DNA from: Clostridia bacterium
GTDB lineage: Bacteria; Bacillota; Clostridia; Christensenellales; Aristaeellaceae
Assembly: GCA_017428385.1 (NCBI GenBank)
Contig: JAFRQX010000016.1
Location: 1 to 40,590, forward strand
DNA length: 40,590 bases
Direction of reading: 5' to 3'
Positions 1-7,121 of this stretch are shown here, piece by piece; position 1 is the stretch's first letter, and every line of letters begins with the position of its first letter. Made by a program: the position numbers and the translations under genes. The notes under the pieces were generated by a model. It had not been told where the DNA came from, ran no database searches, and was given only the letters and a program-made list of their open reading frames with translations.

Positions 1-25
1 CAACGTAAACTGTGGTATACTTCAT
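1..25 (-). CDS. IS110-family transposase, N-terminal fragment at contig edge
   Basis: The leftward reading frame starts with ATG at 25-23 and encodes MKYTTVYV before the window ends. The same start at the other end of the window gives MKYTTVYVG. This matches the usual N-terminus of IS110-family DEDD transposases, where a GxDxHK motif follows directly, but only nine residues are visible, so the family call is inferred. A strong ribosome site (AAGGAGGTCAT) lies just upstream. The copy is cut by the end of the contig, not shown to be broken in the genome. Confidence 0.6.
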
Positions 26-140
26 GTGATGACCTCCTTTTGTATGCGGTAAACCCTGTTACCACTTTTGTTCATCCATTTGTAGTATACAGGTAAATCC
101 ACGAACCTACAAAATGGAGGTCATTACATATTGTCTCCCC
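26..140 (-). mobile_element. IS110-family element 5' noncoding end (left copy), possible bridge-RNA region
   Basis: Bases 1-140 are a perfect reverse complement of 40450-40589. In this copy the noncoding leader of the transposase reads leftward. It carries a 16-bp imperfect stem (one arm near the outer end, the other overlapping the transposase ribosome site) around about 63 bases. In the IS110 group the noncoding end upstream of the transposase encodes the bridge RNA (established for IS621). Whether this shorter leader does so is inference. Identity between the copies stops at 140/141, marking the outer limit of the element or a shared target motif. Confidence 0.55.
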
Positions 141-182
141 CCGCGGGCACTTACCCGTCAGCGGACTTCTTCACACTACCAA

Positions 183-1133
183 TTACTGAATCGCCTCGTA
201 GCCTTCCGGAATCACCACGCCGAGCTCGGCGGCGTTGGCGGCGTTGTACTTCTTGGTGAACTGGGGAGCATAGGCAATGGGCATGGCCGCGATGTCAGCG
301 CCGTTCACCAGGATGTCATAGGCCATTTCACCGGTCTTGTAGCCGATGTCATAGTAGGAGATGGTCAGGGTGGCGACGCCGCAGCCGGAGCAGATGCCTT
401 CCTCACCGGCGACGACCGGAACCTTGGCGGGGATCACCACATTGGCGATGGCTTCGGTGTTTCCGGCAGCGGTGTTATCGGTGGGGATGTAGAGCACGTC
501 GCACTCGGTAGCGGTCTGGACCACGGAGGCCAGGTCGTTGGAGTCGTTGAAGCCGTAGCGCTTGCACTCCAGGCCCAGGGCGGTCAGGTAGCCCTCGATG
601 GTTTTGATCTGGAAGATGGAGTTAGGCTCAGCGTTGCAGTAGAGCAGACCCACGGTCTTGGCTTCCGGGAACAGCTCCTTGATCATGTCCGCCTGGCCGT
701 CCAGGGGAGCCAGGTCGCTGGTGCCGGAGACGTTCAGGCCGGTGGCGCCGTCTTCGGTGAGCTCAATTTCCATGGCGGATTCATAGTTGGTGATGGAGGT
801 GGCCAGCACCGGGATGTCCGCGGTGGCGGTGGCGCAGGCGAGCATGGCGGGGGTGGCGTTGGCCATGATCAGATCCACCTGCTTGGAAACCAGCTGGCCG
901 GCGATCTGGGCACAGTTGTTGGAGTCGCCGGAAGCGTTGCCTTCATCAAAGGCAACCTTGTCGCCCAGCTTTTCGGTCAGGGCATCTTTAAAGCCCTGGG
1001 TGGCGGCATCCAGCGCGGGATGCTGAATCAGCTGCAGGATACCAACGTTGTAAGTCTTGTCTTCGGCGGACGCGAAAGCGCACACGCCCAGAACCAGGGC
1101 CAGGACGAGCAGCAGGGAAACTACCTTTTTCAT
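183..1133 (-). CDS. ABC transporter substrate-binding protein (ABC_sub_bind / TrpX-like family)
   Basis: A 316-residue exported protein with a clear signal peptide (residues 1-23, cleavage after FASA) and a type-1 periplasmic-binding fold. The pattern VGILQLIQHPALD near the N-terminus, the ATPAM segment and the late TISYYDIGYKTGEMAYDIL segment are typical of the PF04392 family used for amino-acid (often aromatic) uptake. The start is supported by AAGGAGGG eight bases upstream. A T-box leader lies between its promoter and the start, so expression should rise when a particular tRNA is uncharged. In the family this gene is followed by a membrane permease and an ATPase gene. Here only about 42 bases separate the stop codon from the IS110 copy, so the partners are missing from the window. 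The substrate is not determined from sequence. Confidence 0.85.
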   Translation of the reverse strand: MKKVVSLLLVLALVLGVCAFASAEDKTYNVGILQLIQHPALDAATQGFKDALTEKLGDKVAFDEGNASGDSNNCAQIAGQLVSKQVDLIMANATPAMLACATATADIPVLATSITNYESAMEIELTEDGATGLNVSGTSDLAPLDGQADMIKELFPEAKTVGLLYCNAEPNSIFQIKTIEGYLTALGLECKRYGFNDSNDLASVVQTATECDVLYIPTDNTAAGNTEAIANVVIPAKVPVVAGEEGICSGCGVATLTISYYDIGYKTGEMAYDILVNGADIAAMPIAYAPQFTKKYNAANAAELGVVIPEGYEAIQ

Positions 1134-1205
1134 GGGGAACCCTCCTTAAAATCAAATCGGGATCGTGTATCTTTTCTCCCCTTGGGGGAGGGAAAAGCGG
1201 GAAAT

Positions 1206-1468
1206 AAAAAATCCTCCGGACCCTTCCGAAGGACGATTACTCATCGTGGTACCACCTTGGTTCGCCGCACCATTGCGGCCTCAGGGACGGACTAACATCC
1301 ATCCTGCGGAAGATAACGGCCGCATTCCGTCACCGCCTACTTGCCATACTGGTTTCAACGGGAAGCTACAAGGGGAATTTCACCGACAGGCGGTCTCCCC
1401 GCTTTCAGCATACACGGGGCTCTCTGGACACCGCCATGATCCGGCTACTCGCCTTGATCATCGCTTTT
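1206..1468 (-). ncRNA. T-box riboswitch leader with terminator
   Basis: Read on the minus strand, the T-box core AAGGTGGTACCACG sits at 1258-1245. Upstream are a stem I distal loop (AGAGAG with GCTGAAAG), an AGTA/GAA loop-E pair flanking the specifier region (about 1373-1383), and downstream a terminator hairpin whose arms TCCTTCGGA and TCCGGAGGA are followed by six Ts (1233-1206). The specifier segment reads GAAATTCC, so the codon is ATT (Ile) or TTC (Phe) depending on register; TTC would suit an aromatic amino-acid transporter. The TGGT in the core pairs with a tRNA end carrying discriminator A, which fits Phe or Ile and argues against the usual bacterial tRNA-Trp (G73). It controls the substrate-binding protein gene directly downstream. 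Confidence 0.9.
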
Positions 1469-1473
1469 GCGGT

Positions 1474-1503
1474 ATTATAATTTCCGCGCATAAGGACTGT
1501 CAA
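1474..1503 (-). promoter_or_regulatory. Promoter of the T-box transcript
   Basis: On the minus strand a perfect -35 TTGACA (1503-1498) and a perfect -10 TATAAT (1479-1474) are separated by 18 bases, placing transcription start near 1467, just before stem I of the T-box. Confidence 0.85.
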
Positions 1504-1540
1504 GGTAAAGACTTAGGAAAAACAGGAGGAAAACAAGAAG

Positions 1541-1740
1541 AATTCATAATTCATAATTCATAATTATCCGCTGCGGATGCAAACTGTATGAGTAAACCGC
1601 TGCGCCCACGCTGTCATTCTGAGCGCAGCGAACAAAGTGAGCGGAGTCGAAGAATCTCCTCGCCCGTATGCAACCGGGAACGTAATGGGAATATCATATG
1701 TCCAGAGACAATCATAATTATGAATTATGAATTATGAATT
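1541..1740. repeat. MITE-like island with 27-bp perfect terminal inverted repeats made of heptads
   Basis: The arms 1541-1567 and 1714-1740 are perfect inverted copies, each a run of the heptamer AATTCAT. Between them lies a REP-like unit (TCATTCTGAGC ... GGAGTCGAAGAATCTC, about 1613-1656) that recurs in other intergenic islands of this window. No coding capacity is evident. The element is about 200 bp and shows no obvious target duplication. Confidence 0.75.
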
Positions 1741-1867
1741 TGGACTTCGCCCACTGTCTCCCAGCCTTTGCACGTTCGGGAACGCAATGGGAAATACACT
1801 ATGTGAAGCATATGCTTTTCTGCCAGATAATGGTATAATCACTCCAATAGCGTAACGGAGGCTTGCA

Positions 1868-2665
1868 ATGAAGCTGAAAACCATCAGGCGCAGGATCGAA
1901 ACCCCGGGAGGCCCCATGAAAATCATCATCCTGCGGCCGCAGAAGCAGGAAAAGCCCGTGCCGGGGATCCTGTGGATCCACGGCGGCGGATATGTGACAG
2001 GCGTCGCGGCCATGGTGTTTGTGACCGCGGGCAGCGCATTAGCAAAACACTACGGCGCGGTGCTGATCGCCCCGGAATACCGGCGGGCCGTGAAGCACCC
2101 CTATCCGGCTGCGCTGGAGGACTGCTACGCTGCGCTTGAATACCTGTATAACAACGCGGATGAACTGGGCGTGGACAAAAACCGGATCGTGGTCGGCGGG
2201 GAAAGCGCCGGCGGCGGCCTGGCAGCGGCCATCTGCATTTACGCCCGGGACAAGGGCGAAATCCCGATCTCCTTCCAGATCCCGCTCTACCCGATGCTGG
2301 ACTGCAGGGACACAGGTTCCTCCCGCCACAGCCACTCCCACGGCTGGGGAACCCGCCGGAACCACTGGGGCTGGCACACCTACCTGCGGGACCTGTACGG
2401 CACGGACAACGTACCGCCTTACGCCTCGCCATCCCGGGAGACGAACTACGGGAATCTTCCGCCCTGCTATACCTTTGTGGAAGACGGGGAACCCTTCCGG
2501 GATGAAACAATCACCTACGTGGAAAACCTGAAGGCCGCCGGAGTGGAAGCGCACGTGGACATCTTCCACGGAAACATCCACGGGTTTGATACCATGCGCT
2601 GGACGAAGAACGCGAAAGAAGCGAGGAAAAAACTGATCCGCGCAGCGGAGAAGTTTTTGAAGTGA
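1868..2665 (+). CDS. Alpha/beta hydrolase of the hormone-sensitive-lipase (HSL) esterase family
   Basis: A 265-residue cytoplasmic hydrolase likely acting on short-chain carboxyl esters. The oxyanion-hole motif HGGG is at residues 38-41, the nucleophile elbow GESAG at 111-115 (Ser113), an acidic segment VEDGEPFRDE at 203-212 supplying the Asp, and the catalytic His in GNIHGF at about 237. The order and spacing fit the HSL family; the substrate cannot be read from sequence. The start is supported by ACGGAGG about eight bases upstream. A TATAAT box lies at 1834-1839 without a convincing -35. There is no operon partner: a repeat and a shared terminator separate it from convergent purF. Confidence 0.88.
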   Translation: MKLKTIRRRIETPGGPMKIIILRPQKQEKPVPGILWIHGGGYVTGVAAMVFVTAGSALAKHYGAVLIAPEYRRAVKHPYPAALEDCYAALEYLYNNADELGVDKNRIVVGGESAGGGLAAAICIYARDKGEIPISFQIPLYPMLDCRDTGSSRHSHSHGWGTRRNHWGWHTYLRDLYGTDNVPPYASPSRETNYGNLPPCYTFVEDGEPFRDETITYVENLKAAGVEAHVDIFHGNIHGFDTMRWTKNAKEARKKLIRAAEKFLK

Positions 2666-2669
2666 GGAT

Positions 2670-2764
2670 GTGACAGAGGGACAGACCAACTGTCACGTTC
2701 CTTTGGAATGATGACAGTTGGTCTGTCCCTGCTGTCACATCAGTGAAGAGTGTAGAGTGTAGGA
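2670..2764. repeat. GTGACAG palindrome followed by GTGAAGA/GTGTAGA heptads
   Basis: 2670-2738 is a long palindrome beginning GTGACAG and ending CTGTCAC with inner arms containing GACCAACTG and CAGTTGGTC. It is followed by 7-nt tandem units (AGTGAAG, AGTGTAG) at 2743-2764. The same outer frame occurs at 4541-4612, 11281-11323, 35218-35302 and 39327-39396, with different inner arms. Confidence 0.8.
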
Positions 2765-2768
2765 AGAA

Positions 2769-2796
2769 AAAAGTGAAGGCAAAGGCCTTCACTTTT
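2769..2796. terminator. Bidirectional terminator between esterase and purF
   Basis: A 12-bp stem (arms AAAAGTGAAGGC and GCCTTCACTTTT) with A/T tails on both sides. Its right arm overlaps the purF stop codon, so it can end transcripts from both convergent genes. Confidence 0.8.
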
Positions 2797-4210
2797 ATTC
2801 TTCCTGGATAGGCTGCTCAAACTTACTTTTGCCCTGCTCTTCGGGAATGTCAATGGGATACTGGCCGGTGAAGCAACCGTCGCAGAAGGTGCAGCCGGTA
2901 TCCCCGGCGAGACGGTGGGCGGCATCCACGGAGAGGTAGGCGAGGGAATCAGCGCCGATCTCCTTCGCGATCTCCTCCACGCTGCTTAAGCGGCAGGCGA
3001 TCAGGTTCTCCCGGGAATCCACATCCGTGCCGAAGAAGCAGGGATAACGGAAGGGCGGGGAGGAGATGCGCATATGCACTTCCTTCGCTCCGGCTTCCCG
3101 CAGGAGGCGGACGATGCGCTCACTGGTGGTGCCGCGGACGATGGAGTCGTCAATGAGAACCACCCGCTTGTTCCGGACGGTTTCCGCGATGACATTCAGC
3201 TTGATGCGGACGGCGGTTTCCCGCATGTCCTGGCTGGGGGCAATGAAGCTGCGGCCGATGTACTTGTTCTTCAGGAAGCCCACACCGTAGGGAATGCCGC
3301 TTTCCTGGGAGTAGCCCAGGGCGGCGTCGATGCCGGAGTCCGGCACGCCGATGACCACGTCCGCCGCCACCGGGTTTTCCTTAGCCAGGAAGTGGCCGGC
3401 GCGGAGCCGGGACTGGTGAACCGGCACGCCCTCGATGATGGAGTCGGGCCGGGCGAAATAGATATACTCAAAGACGCAGAGGGAGCGTTGCTGGCCGCAG
3501 AGGCGGCGGTCGGAAGTCACGCCTTCCTTGCCGAAGACGATGATCTCCCCGGGATCGATATCCCGGATGAGCTTCGCCCCGACAGCGTCCAGGGCGCAGG
3601 ACTCGGAGGAAACCACGTAGGCGCCGTCCGCGGTTTTGCCGTAGCAGAGGGGACGGAAACCGTTGGGATCCCGGAAGGCGATGAGCTTGGTGGCTGTCAT
3701 GAGGGTGCAGGAATAGGCGCCCTGAAGCTGCTGCATGGTGCGGAAGACGGCTTCCGCCGTGGCGGTGACCGTCAGGCGCTCGGAGACAATGGTATAGACA
3801 ATGGTTTCGGTATCGGCGGTACCGTGGAAGATGCCGCCGCAGAGCTCATGCTGGGAGCGGAGGGAACGGGCATTGACCAGGTTCCCGTTATGGGCAAGGG
3901 CCATGTTGCCCTTCATATGGCTGATGACAATCGGCTGGATGTTATTGTGGTTCTTGCCGCCGGTGGTGGAATAGCGGACGTGGCCCACGGCGATGTTGCC
4001 CTCGCCCAGGCGGTTCAGGCCCGCACGGTCAAAGACTTCGCCCACCAGGCCGTCGCCCTTCAGGTGATGGAAGACGCCGTCACAGGAAACCGCGATGCCG
4101 CAGCTTTCCTGTCCCCGGTGCTGCAGGGCGTAAAGGCCGAGGTACACATCCCGGGGGACAGCACGCTTGACGGGAGACCAGATGCCGAATACGCCGCATT
4201 CCTCATGCAT
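2795..4210 (-). CDS. purF: Amidophosphoribosyltransferase (glutamine PRPP amidotransferase)
   Basis: First step of de novo purine synthesis: glutamine amide nitrogen is transferred to PRPP to form phosphoribosylamine. The 471-residue protein has the N-terminal glutaminase (class II) domain with MHEECGVFGI, so Cys5 becomes the nucleophile after propeptide removal; RYSTTGG at 79-85; and HNGN at 107-110. The phosphoribosyltransferase domain carries VVLIDDSIVRGTT at about 350-362. Cysteines at 245, 391, 440 and 443 fit the four ligands of the 4Fe-4S cluster of the Bacillus-type enzyme, which acts as an oxygen-sensitive stability switch. The gene stands alone, not in a pur operon, with its own promoter and a leader terminator. 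GGAGG lies ten bases before the start. Confidence 0.96.
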   Translation of the reverse strand: MHEECGVFGIWSPVKRAVPRDVYLGLYALQHRGQESCGIAVSCDGVFHHLKGDGLVGEVFDRAGLNRLGEGNIAVGHVRYSTTGGKNHNNIQPIVISHMKGNMALAHNGNLVNARSLRSQHELCGGIFHGTADTETIVYTIVSERLTVTATAEAVFRTMQQLQGAYSCTLMTATKLIAFRDPNGFRPLCYGKTADGAYVVSSESCALDAVGAKLIRDIDPGEIIVFGKEGVTSDRRLCGQQRSLCVFEYIYFARPDSIIEGVPVHQSRLRAGHFLAKENPVAADVVIGVPDSGIDAALGYSQESGIPYGVGFLKNKYIGRSFIAPSQDMRETAVRIKLNVIAETVRNKRVVLIDDSIVRGTTSERIVRLLREAGAKEVHMRISSPPFRYPCFFGTDVDSRENLIACRLSSVEEIAKEIGADSLAYLSVDAAHRLAGDTGCTFCDGCFTGQYPIDIPEEQGKSKFEQPIQEE

Positions 4211-4225
4211 AAAGCACGAACCTCC

Positions 4226-4266
4226 GAAAAAAGAGAAAGACGTCCTTCAGCATAAACTGAAGGACG
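4226..4266 (-). terminator. Leader terminator (possible attenuator) of purF
   Basis: On the minus strand a 10-bp perfect stem (4266-4257 with 4250-4241, arms CGTCCTTCAG and CTGAAGGACG) is followed by a T-rich run (TCTTTCTCTTTTTT) that ends right at the purF ribosome site. Since a promoter lies just upstream (4289-4317), this terminator is inside the purF 5' leader. No purine-riboswitch aptamer fits in the short leader. Confidence 0.65.
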
Positions 4267-4288
4267 CCTTTGTCCCTTTGATGAGGGG

Positions 4289-4317
4289 ATTGTACATCTT
4301 GACAGCATAGCTGTCAA
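4289..4317 (-). promoter_or_regulatory. purF promoter overlapped by a perfect dyad
   Basis: On the minus strand -35 TTGACA (4317-4312) and -10 TACAAT (4294-4289) are 17 bases apart. The -35 and most of the spacer form a perfect 9-bp inverted repeat (arms CTTGACAGC and GCTGTCAAG, 4298-4318), a likely operator. Confidence 0.75.
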
Positions 4318-4320
4318 GAT

Positions 4321-4347
4321 AAAGGGAAAAACGTTGTTTTTCCCTTT
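4321..4347. repeat. Perfect 12-bp hairpin next to the purF promoter
   Basis: Arms AAAGGGAAAAAC and GTTTTTCCCTTT with a 3-base loop. It follows the promoter dyad by two bases, so the two palindromes stand in tandem. It could terminate transcription entering from upstream on either strand, but the function is not shown. Confidence 0.6.
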
Positions 4348-4355
4348 CAATGAAG

Positions 4356-4672
4356 ACTTAAAACTTAAAACTAGATCCTTCGACTGCGCTCCCTTCGTAC
4401 CCCTTGCTCAGGATGACATTTCACAAGGAAGGGAAAGGAAGGATCCTTTCCCGCGGCTGCGGCGGGGCGGATTAAGAACACTCGAACCCCTTCCTCGGGT
4501 TGAAGAAGGGGTGGAGTTGTTGATAGCCTGCGGCGGGAATGTGACAAGGGGGACTGACTGTCTGTCACTGTTTTCGAAGAAAATGTGACTGAAAGTCTGT
4601 CCCTTCTGTCACTGTTCCCGCCGCAAGTGTAGAGTGCAGAGTGAAAAGTGAAGAGTGTAGAGTGAAGAGTGT
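4356..4672. repeat. Composite repeat island: AAAACTT heptads, REP unit, GTGACA palindrome, GTGAAGA heptads
   Basis: Order seen: AAAACTT-type heptads (4356-4371); a REP-like unit beginning GATCCTTCG and ending CAGGATGACA (4374-4418); a GGAAAGGAAGGATCC-type inverted stretch; the GTGACA palindrome (4541-4612, extended by outer GCGGGAA and TTCCCGC); then GTGTAGA/GTGAAGA heptads (4629-4672). The same order recurs at 34880-35352. Confidence 0.75.
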
Positions 4673-4694
4673 AAGCGATTCTTAAGAATCGCTT
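4673..4694. promoter_or_regulatory. 22-bp perfect palindrome upstream of the two-component promoter
   Basis: A perfect palindrome centred on CTTAAG (half-site AAGCGATTCTT) lies five bases upstream of the -35 box at 4699. The position suits an activator or autoregulatory site of the response regulator that follows; that link is inference. Confidence 0.5.
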
Positions 4695-4698
4695 AAGG

Positions 4699-4727
4699 TT
4701 GGCACGGCATACTGCCTTTGATATAAT
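4699..4727 (+). promoter_or_regulatory. Promoter of the two-component operon
   Basis: -35 TTGGCA (4699-4704) and -10 TATAAT (4722-4727) with a 17-base spacer. Transcription start would be near 4734, giving a very short leader that begins at the ribosome site. Confidence 0.75.
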
Positions 4728-4749
4728 GGGAGAAAGGGAGGCGATGCGG

Positions 4750-5427
4750 ATGCGGCTTCTGCTGGCGGAAGACGAGGAGGCTATGGCCGAGGCGGTTGTT
4801 GATTATCTTGAATATCACCACTATGAGGTGGACTGGGCGAACAATGGAATCGACGCGCTGGAACGGGCGCGGATGGGTGCTTATGACGTCCTGATCCTGG
4901 ATATCATGATGCCGGGAATGGACGGGCTGACGGTGCTGCGCACCCTGCGGGGCGAAGGCGACACCACGCCGGTGCTGCTTTTGACCGCCAAGGGCGAAAT
5001 CCGGGACAAGGTGCAGGGGTTTGAAAGCGGAAGCGATGACTACCTGACCAAGCCCTTTGCCATGGAGGAACTGCGGGTGCGGGTGGACGCGCTGACCCGG
5101 CGCGGAGGACAGAACTACCAGGGAGAGCAGGTTACCTTTGAAGACCTGGCGCTGGACAAGAACGGCTATGCCATCCGGTGCGGGGACAAGACCGTGTCCC
5201 TGAGCCACAGGGAATACCACCTGATTGAGCTGTTCATCCGGAACCCGCATATCTATTTCTCCGCGGATACCCTGCTGGACCGGGTCTGGGGCATGGACGC
5301 GGACGTGGAATACGGCACGGTGTGGGTGCACATCTCCGGACTGCGGAAGAAGCTGGAGTCCCTGGGCTCCCGGGCGGAAATCCGGTCGAAGCGCGGCGTG
5401 GGATACGCGCTGGAGGTCATTGAATGA
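4750..5427 (+). CDS. OmpR/PhoB-family response regulator
   Basis: DNA-binding response regulator of 225 residues. The receiver domain has the acidic pocket at Asp8, the phosphoacceptor Asp51 (LILDIMMPGMDG), conserved Thr79 and Lys101 in the KP motif. A winged-helix domain follows (about 125-222), with EYHLIELF and the RGVGY wing near the C-terminus. The ATG at 4750 is preferred: GGGAGG lies eight bases upstream and the mapped promoter leaves no room for an earlier start, although ATG 4744 is possible. It overlaps the sensor-kinase start in an ATGA, so the two are co-translated. The regulated genes are not known; the secreted protein at 7122 and the lipoprotein cluster are nearby candidates. 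Confidence 0.92.
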   Translation: MRLLLAEDEEAMAEAVVDYLEYHHYEVDWANNGIDALERARMGAYDVLILDIMMPGMDGLTVLRTLRGEGDTTPVLLLTAKGEIRDKVQGFESGSDDYLTKPFAMEELRVRVDALTRRGGQNYQGEQVTFEDLALDKNGYAIRCGDKTVSLSHREYHLIELFIRNPHIYFSADTLLDRVWGMDADVEYGTVWVHISGLRKKLESLGSRAEIRSKRGVGYALEVIE

Positions 5428-6659
5428 AAAGATATTACCGCAACCGGATCATGCTCAGCGCCATGCTGTCCTTCCTGATCATCCTGGTGCTGACCGTGGG
5501 AGCAATCTGGTTTATCAGCTACCAGGCGATGGAAAGAAGCACGGATTCCTTTATCGACTCCAGGCTGGAGCCACGGGAGGAAAACGAAGGCGAAGGCGGA
5601 CGCCGGTTTATGCAGGACGCGACGCCGGCTATGTTCGGCTACAACCCCGGAAGACGGAACATGCCCTCGGGTTTTTATGAGATTACCTTTACCCCGGAGG
5701 GGAAACTGGACCAGATCAACAAGCGCGGCATCGCGGAGGACGCGGACATCAGCGTACAGGAGTACGTGATGGATGCCGTGAAGAAGAACGTGGAGAAGGG
5801 CAAGGTCGGGTCCTATAAATTCGGCATCCGGCGGAATGAGGACGGATCCGGAACGATTATCCTGGTGGATAACTCCATCCAGCTGCACATGCTCTTTAAC
5901 ATGCTGAAGAACGCGGGCATGGTGGGCATCGGGATCTTCCTGCTGCTGATCATCGTGCTGTTCCCGGTCTCCGGCCGGATGGCGGAAATCTTCGTGCGCA
6001 ACACGGAGCAGCAGCGGCAGTTCATCACCGACGCGGGGCACGACCTGAAGACGCCGGTGGCCATCGCCCGGGCGAACCTGGACGTGCTGGAACTGCGGGA
6101 AGGCAAGAACAAGTGGAGCGATAACATCCGGGCCCAGGTGGACCGGATGGAGCACCTGGTGCAGGATCTGATCATGATGGCCCGCCTGGATGAGGAACAG
6201 AACGAGCAGGCGCTGGACAGCATCGAGCTGACGGCAATGACAGAGGAGATCTGGCACGAATACCAGCCGTCGCTGAAGCAGAAGGGCATCACCGGAGAGA
6301 CCGCGCTGGAGGAAACGCCGGCGGTGAAGGGCTCCGAGAACCTGATCCGGAGGATGTTCTGCCTGCTGATGGATAACGCGGTGCAGTATACGCCGGAGGG
6401 CGGAACCATCCGCCTGGAGGTAAAACCGGAGAAGAAAAAGAACCGGATTGTGCTGGCAAACTCCGTGACCAGCCTGCCGACGGAAAAACCGGAAAAGCTG
6501 ACGCAGCGGTTTGTGCGGGGAGACAGCGCCCGGACCCAGAAGAGCGGCGGCTCCGGCATCGGCCTGGCGGCAGTGAGAAGGATCGTGGAGAAGCACAAAG
6601 GAAAACTTGTGATTGATTATCCGGATGAACACACCTTCCGGGTCACTGTGGAAATATGA
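5424..6659 (+). CDS. Membrane sensor histidine kinase
   Basis: A 411-residue partner of the preceding regulator. A first membrane helix spans residues 13-33, an extracytoplasmic sensor stretch about 34-157 is rich in charged residues, and a second helix spans about 163-182 with only a short linker, so no full HAMP domain is apparent. The HisKA segment has the phosphoacceptor His206 in DAGHDLKTPVAI. The ATPase domain has the N box MDNAVQYTPEGG (Asn318) and the G box GGSGIGLAAVRRIVEKHKG (375-393). The D-rich G1 box is weak (VLANSV in place of the usual DxGxG). Its start overlaps the regulator stop by four bases. Confidence 0.9.
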   Translation: MKRYYRNRIMLSAMLSFLIILVLTVGAIWFISYQAMERSTDSFIDSRLEPREENEGEGGRRFMQDATPAMFGYNPGRRNMPSGFYEITFTPEGKLDQINKRGIAEDADISVQEYVMDAVKKNVEKGKVGSYKFGIRRNEDGSGTIILVDNSIQLHMLFNMLKNAGMVGIGIFLLLIIVLFPVSGRMAEIFVRNTEQQRQFITDAGHDLKTPVAIARANLDVLELREGKNKWSDNIRAQVDRMEHLVQDLIMMARLDEEQNEQALDSIELTAMTEEIWHEYQPSLKQKGITGETALEETPAVKGSENLIRRMFCLLMDNAVQYTPEGGTIRLEVKPEKKKNRIVLANSVTSLPTEKPEKLTQRFVRGDSARTQKSGGSGIGLAAVRRIVEKHKGKLVIDYPDEHTFRVTVEI

Positions 6660-6664
6660 GTTCG

Positions 6665-6697
6665 AAAAGAGACAGGGAACTGTCTCTTTTCTCGTTT
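6665..6697 (+). terminator. Terminator after the two-component operon
   Basis: Stem arms AAAAGAGACAG and CTGTCTCTTTT with a 4-base loop, then a T-rich tail (CTCGTTTT). Confidence 0.85.
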
Positions 6698-6723
6698 TGG
6701 AAAAGTTGAGTTGAAAATGAAAT

Positions 6724-6806
6724 ATTTGACTTCGTCAAATGTGAAATGTGCTTCGCACATGAAATATCGGCCTGTGGCCGATGTGAAATATTCGCCGAAG
6801 CCGAAT
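6724..6806. repeat. Tandem array of four short hairpins
   Basis: Four hairpins follow one another at 6724-6740, 6746-6760, 6766-6782 and 6790-6806. The stems differ (ATTTGAC, ATGTGC, ATCGGCC, ATTCG plus complements), the loops are three to seven bases (TTC, TTC, TGT) and the linkers read GTGAAAT or GAAAT. No reading frame runs through it. Related arrays occur at 34966-35077 and 40070-40211. Confidence 0.75.
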
Positions 6807-6850
6807 GTGATAGTTACTGCACTGCGTGGAAATGAAGAGGGAAGAGGGAA

Positions 6851-7096
6851 AAGTTACTTGGGCGGGTGGCATAATGGTTACATAAAATAAATGCAAGTAA
6901 CGGTTACAAAACCAAGTAACTTGTAAACGTTTGCTGATGAAAAATGAAGTAATTAAGTGCATATACCAGGGGATGGAGAGGCAAATCAAAATACAGACAA
7001 AATACTACATATAAATAGGTATAGAGACTTCGTCACTTGACGCGCTTCTGGCATATGGTTACAATTGACATGTTCGTACATGTTTGTACTGTAACC
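6851..7096 (+). promoter_or_regulatory. GTTAC-rich regulatory region and promoter of the 7122 gene
   Basis: AAGTTACTTGG (6851-6861) is inverted at 6912-6922, and further GGTTAC/GTAAC copies lie between them. Closer to the gene, GGTTAC (7057-7062) and GTAACC (7091-7096) bracket a promoter with -35 TTGACA (7065-7070) and -10 TACTGT (7087-7092), 16-base spacer. A repressor or activator recognising GTTAC half-sites is inferred. Confidence 0.45.
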
Positions 7097-7121
7097 AGAA
7101 TTGTCCGGAGGGAAAACGGCT

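Noticed and set aside
4241..4266. Purine riboswitch in the purF leader
   Set aside because: The leader between promoter and start is about 70 bases and is filled by the terminator hairpin; no aptamer-like three-stem arrangement fits.
4334..4588. Short frames inside the repeat islands (also near 8277-8641, 11111-11413 and 35963-36100)
   Set aside because: They follow repeat sequence, change frame between copies of the same repeat and lack ribosome sites.
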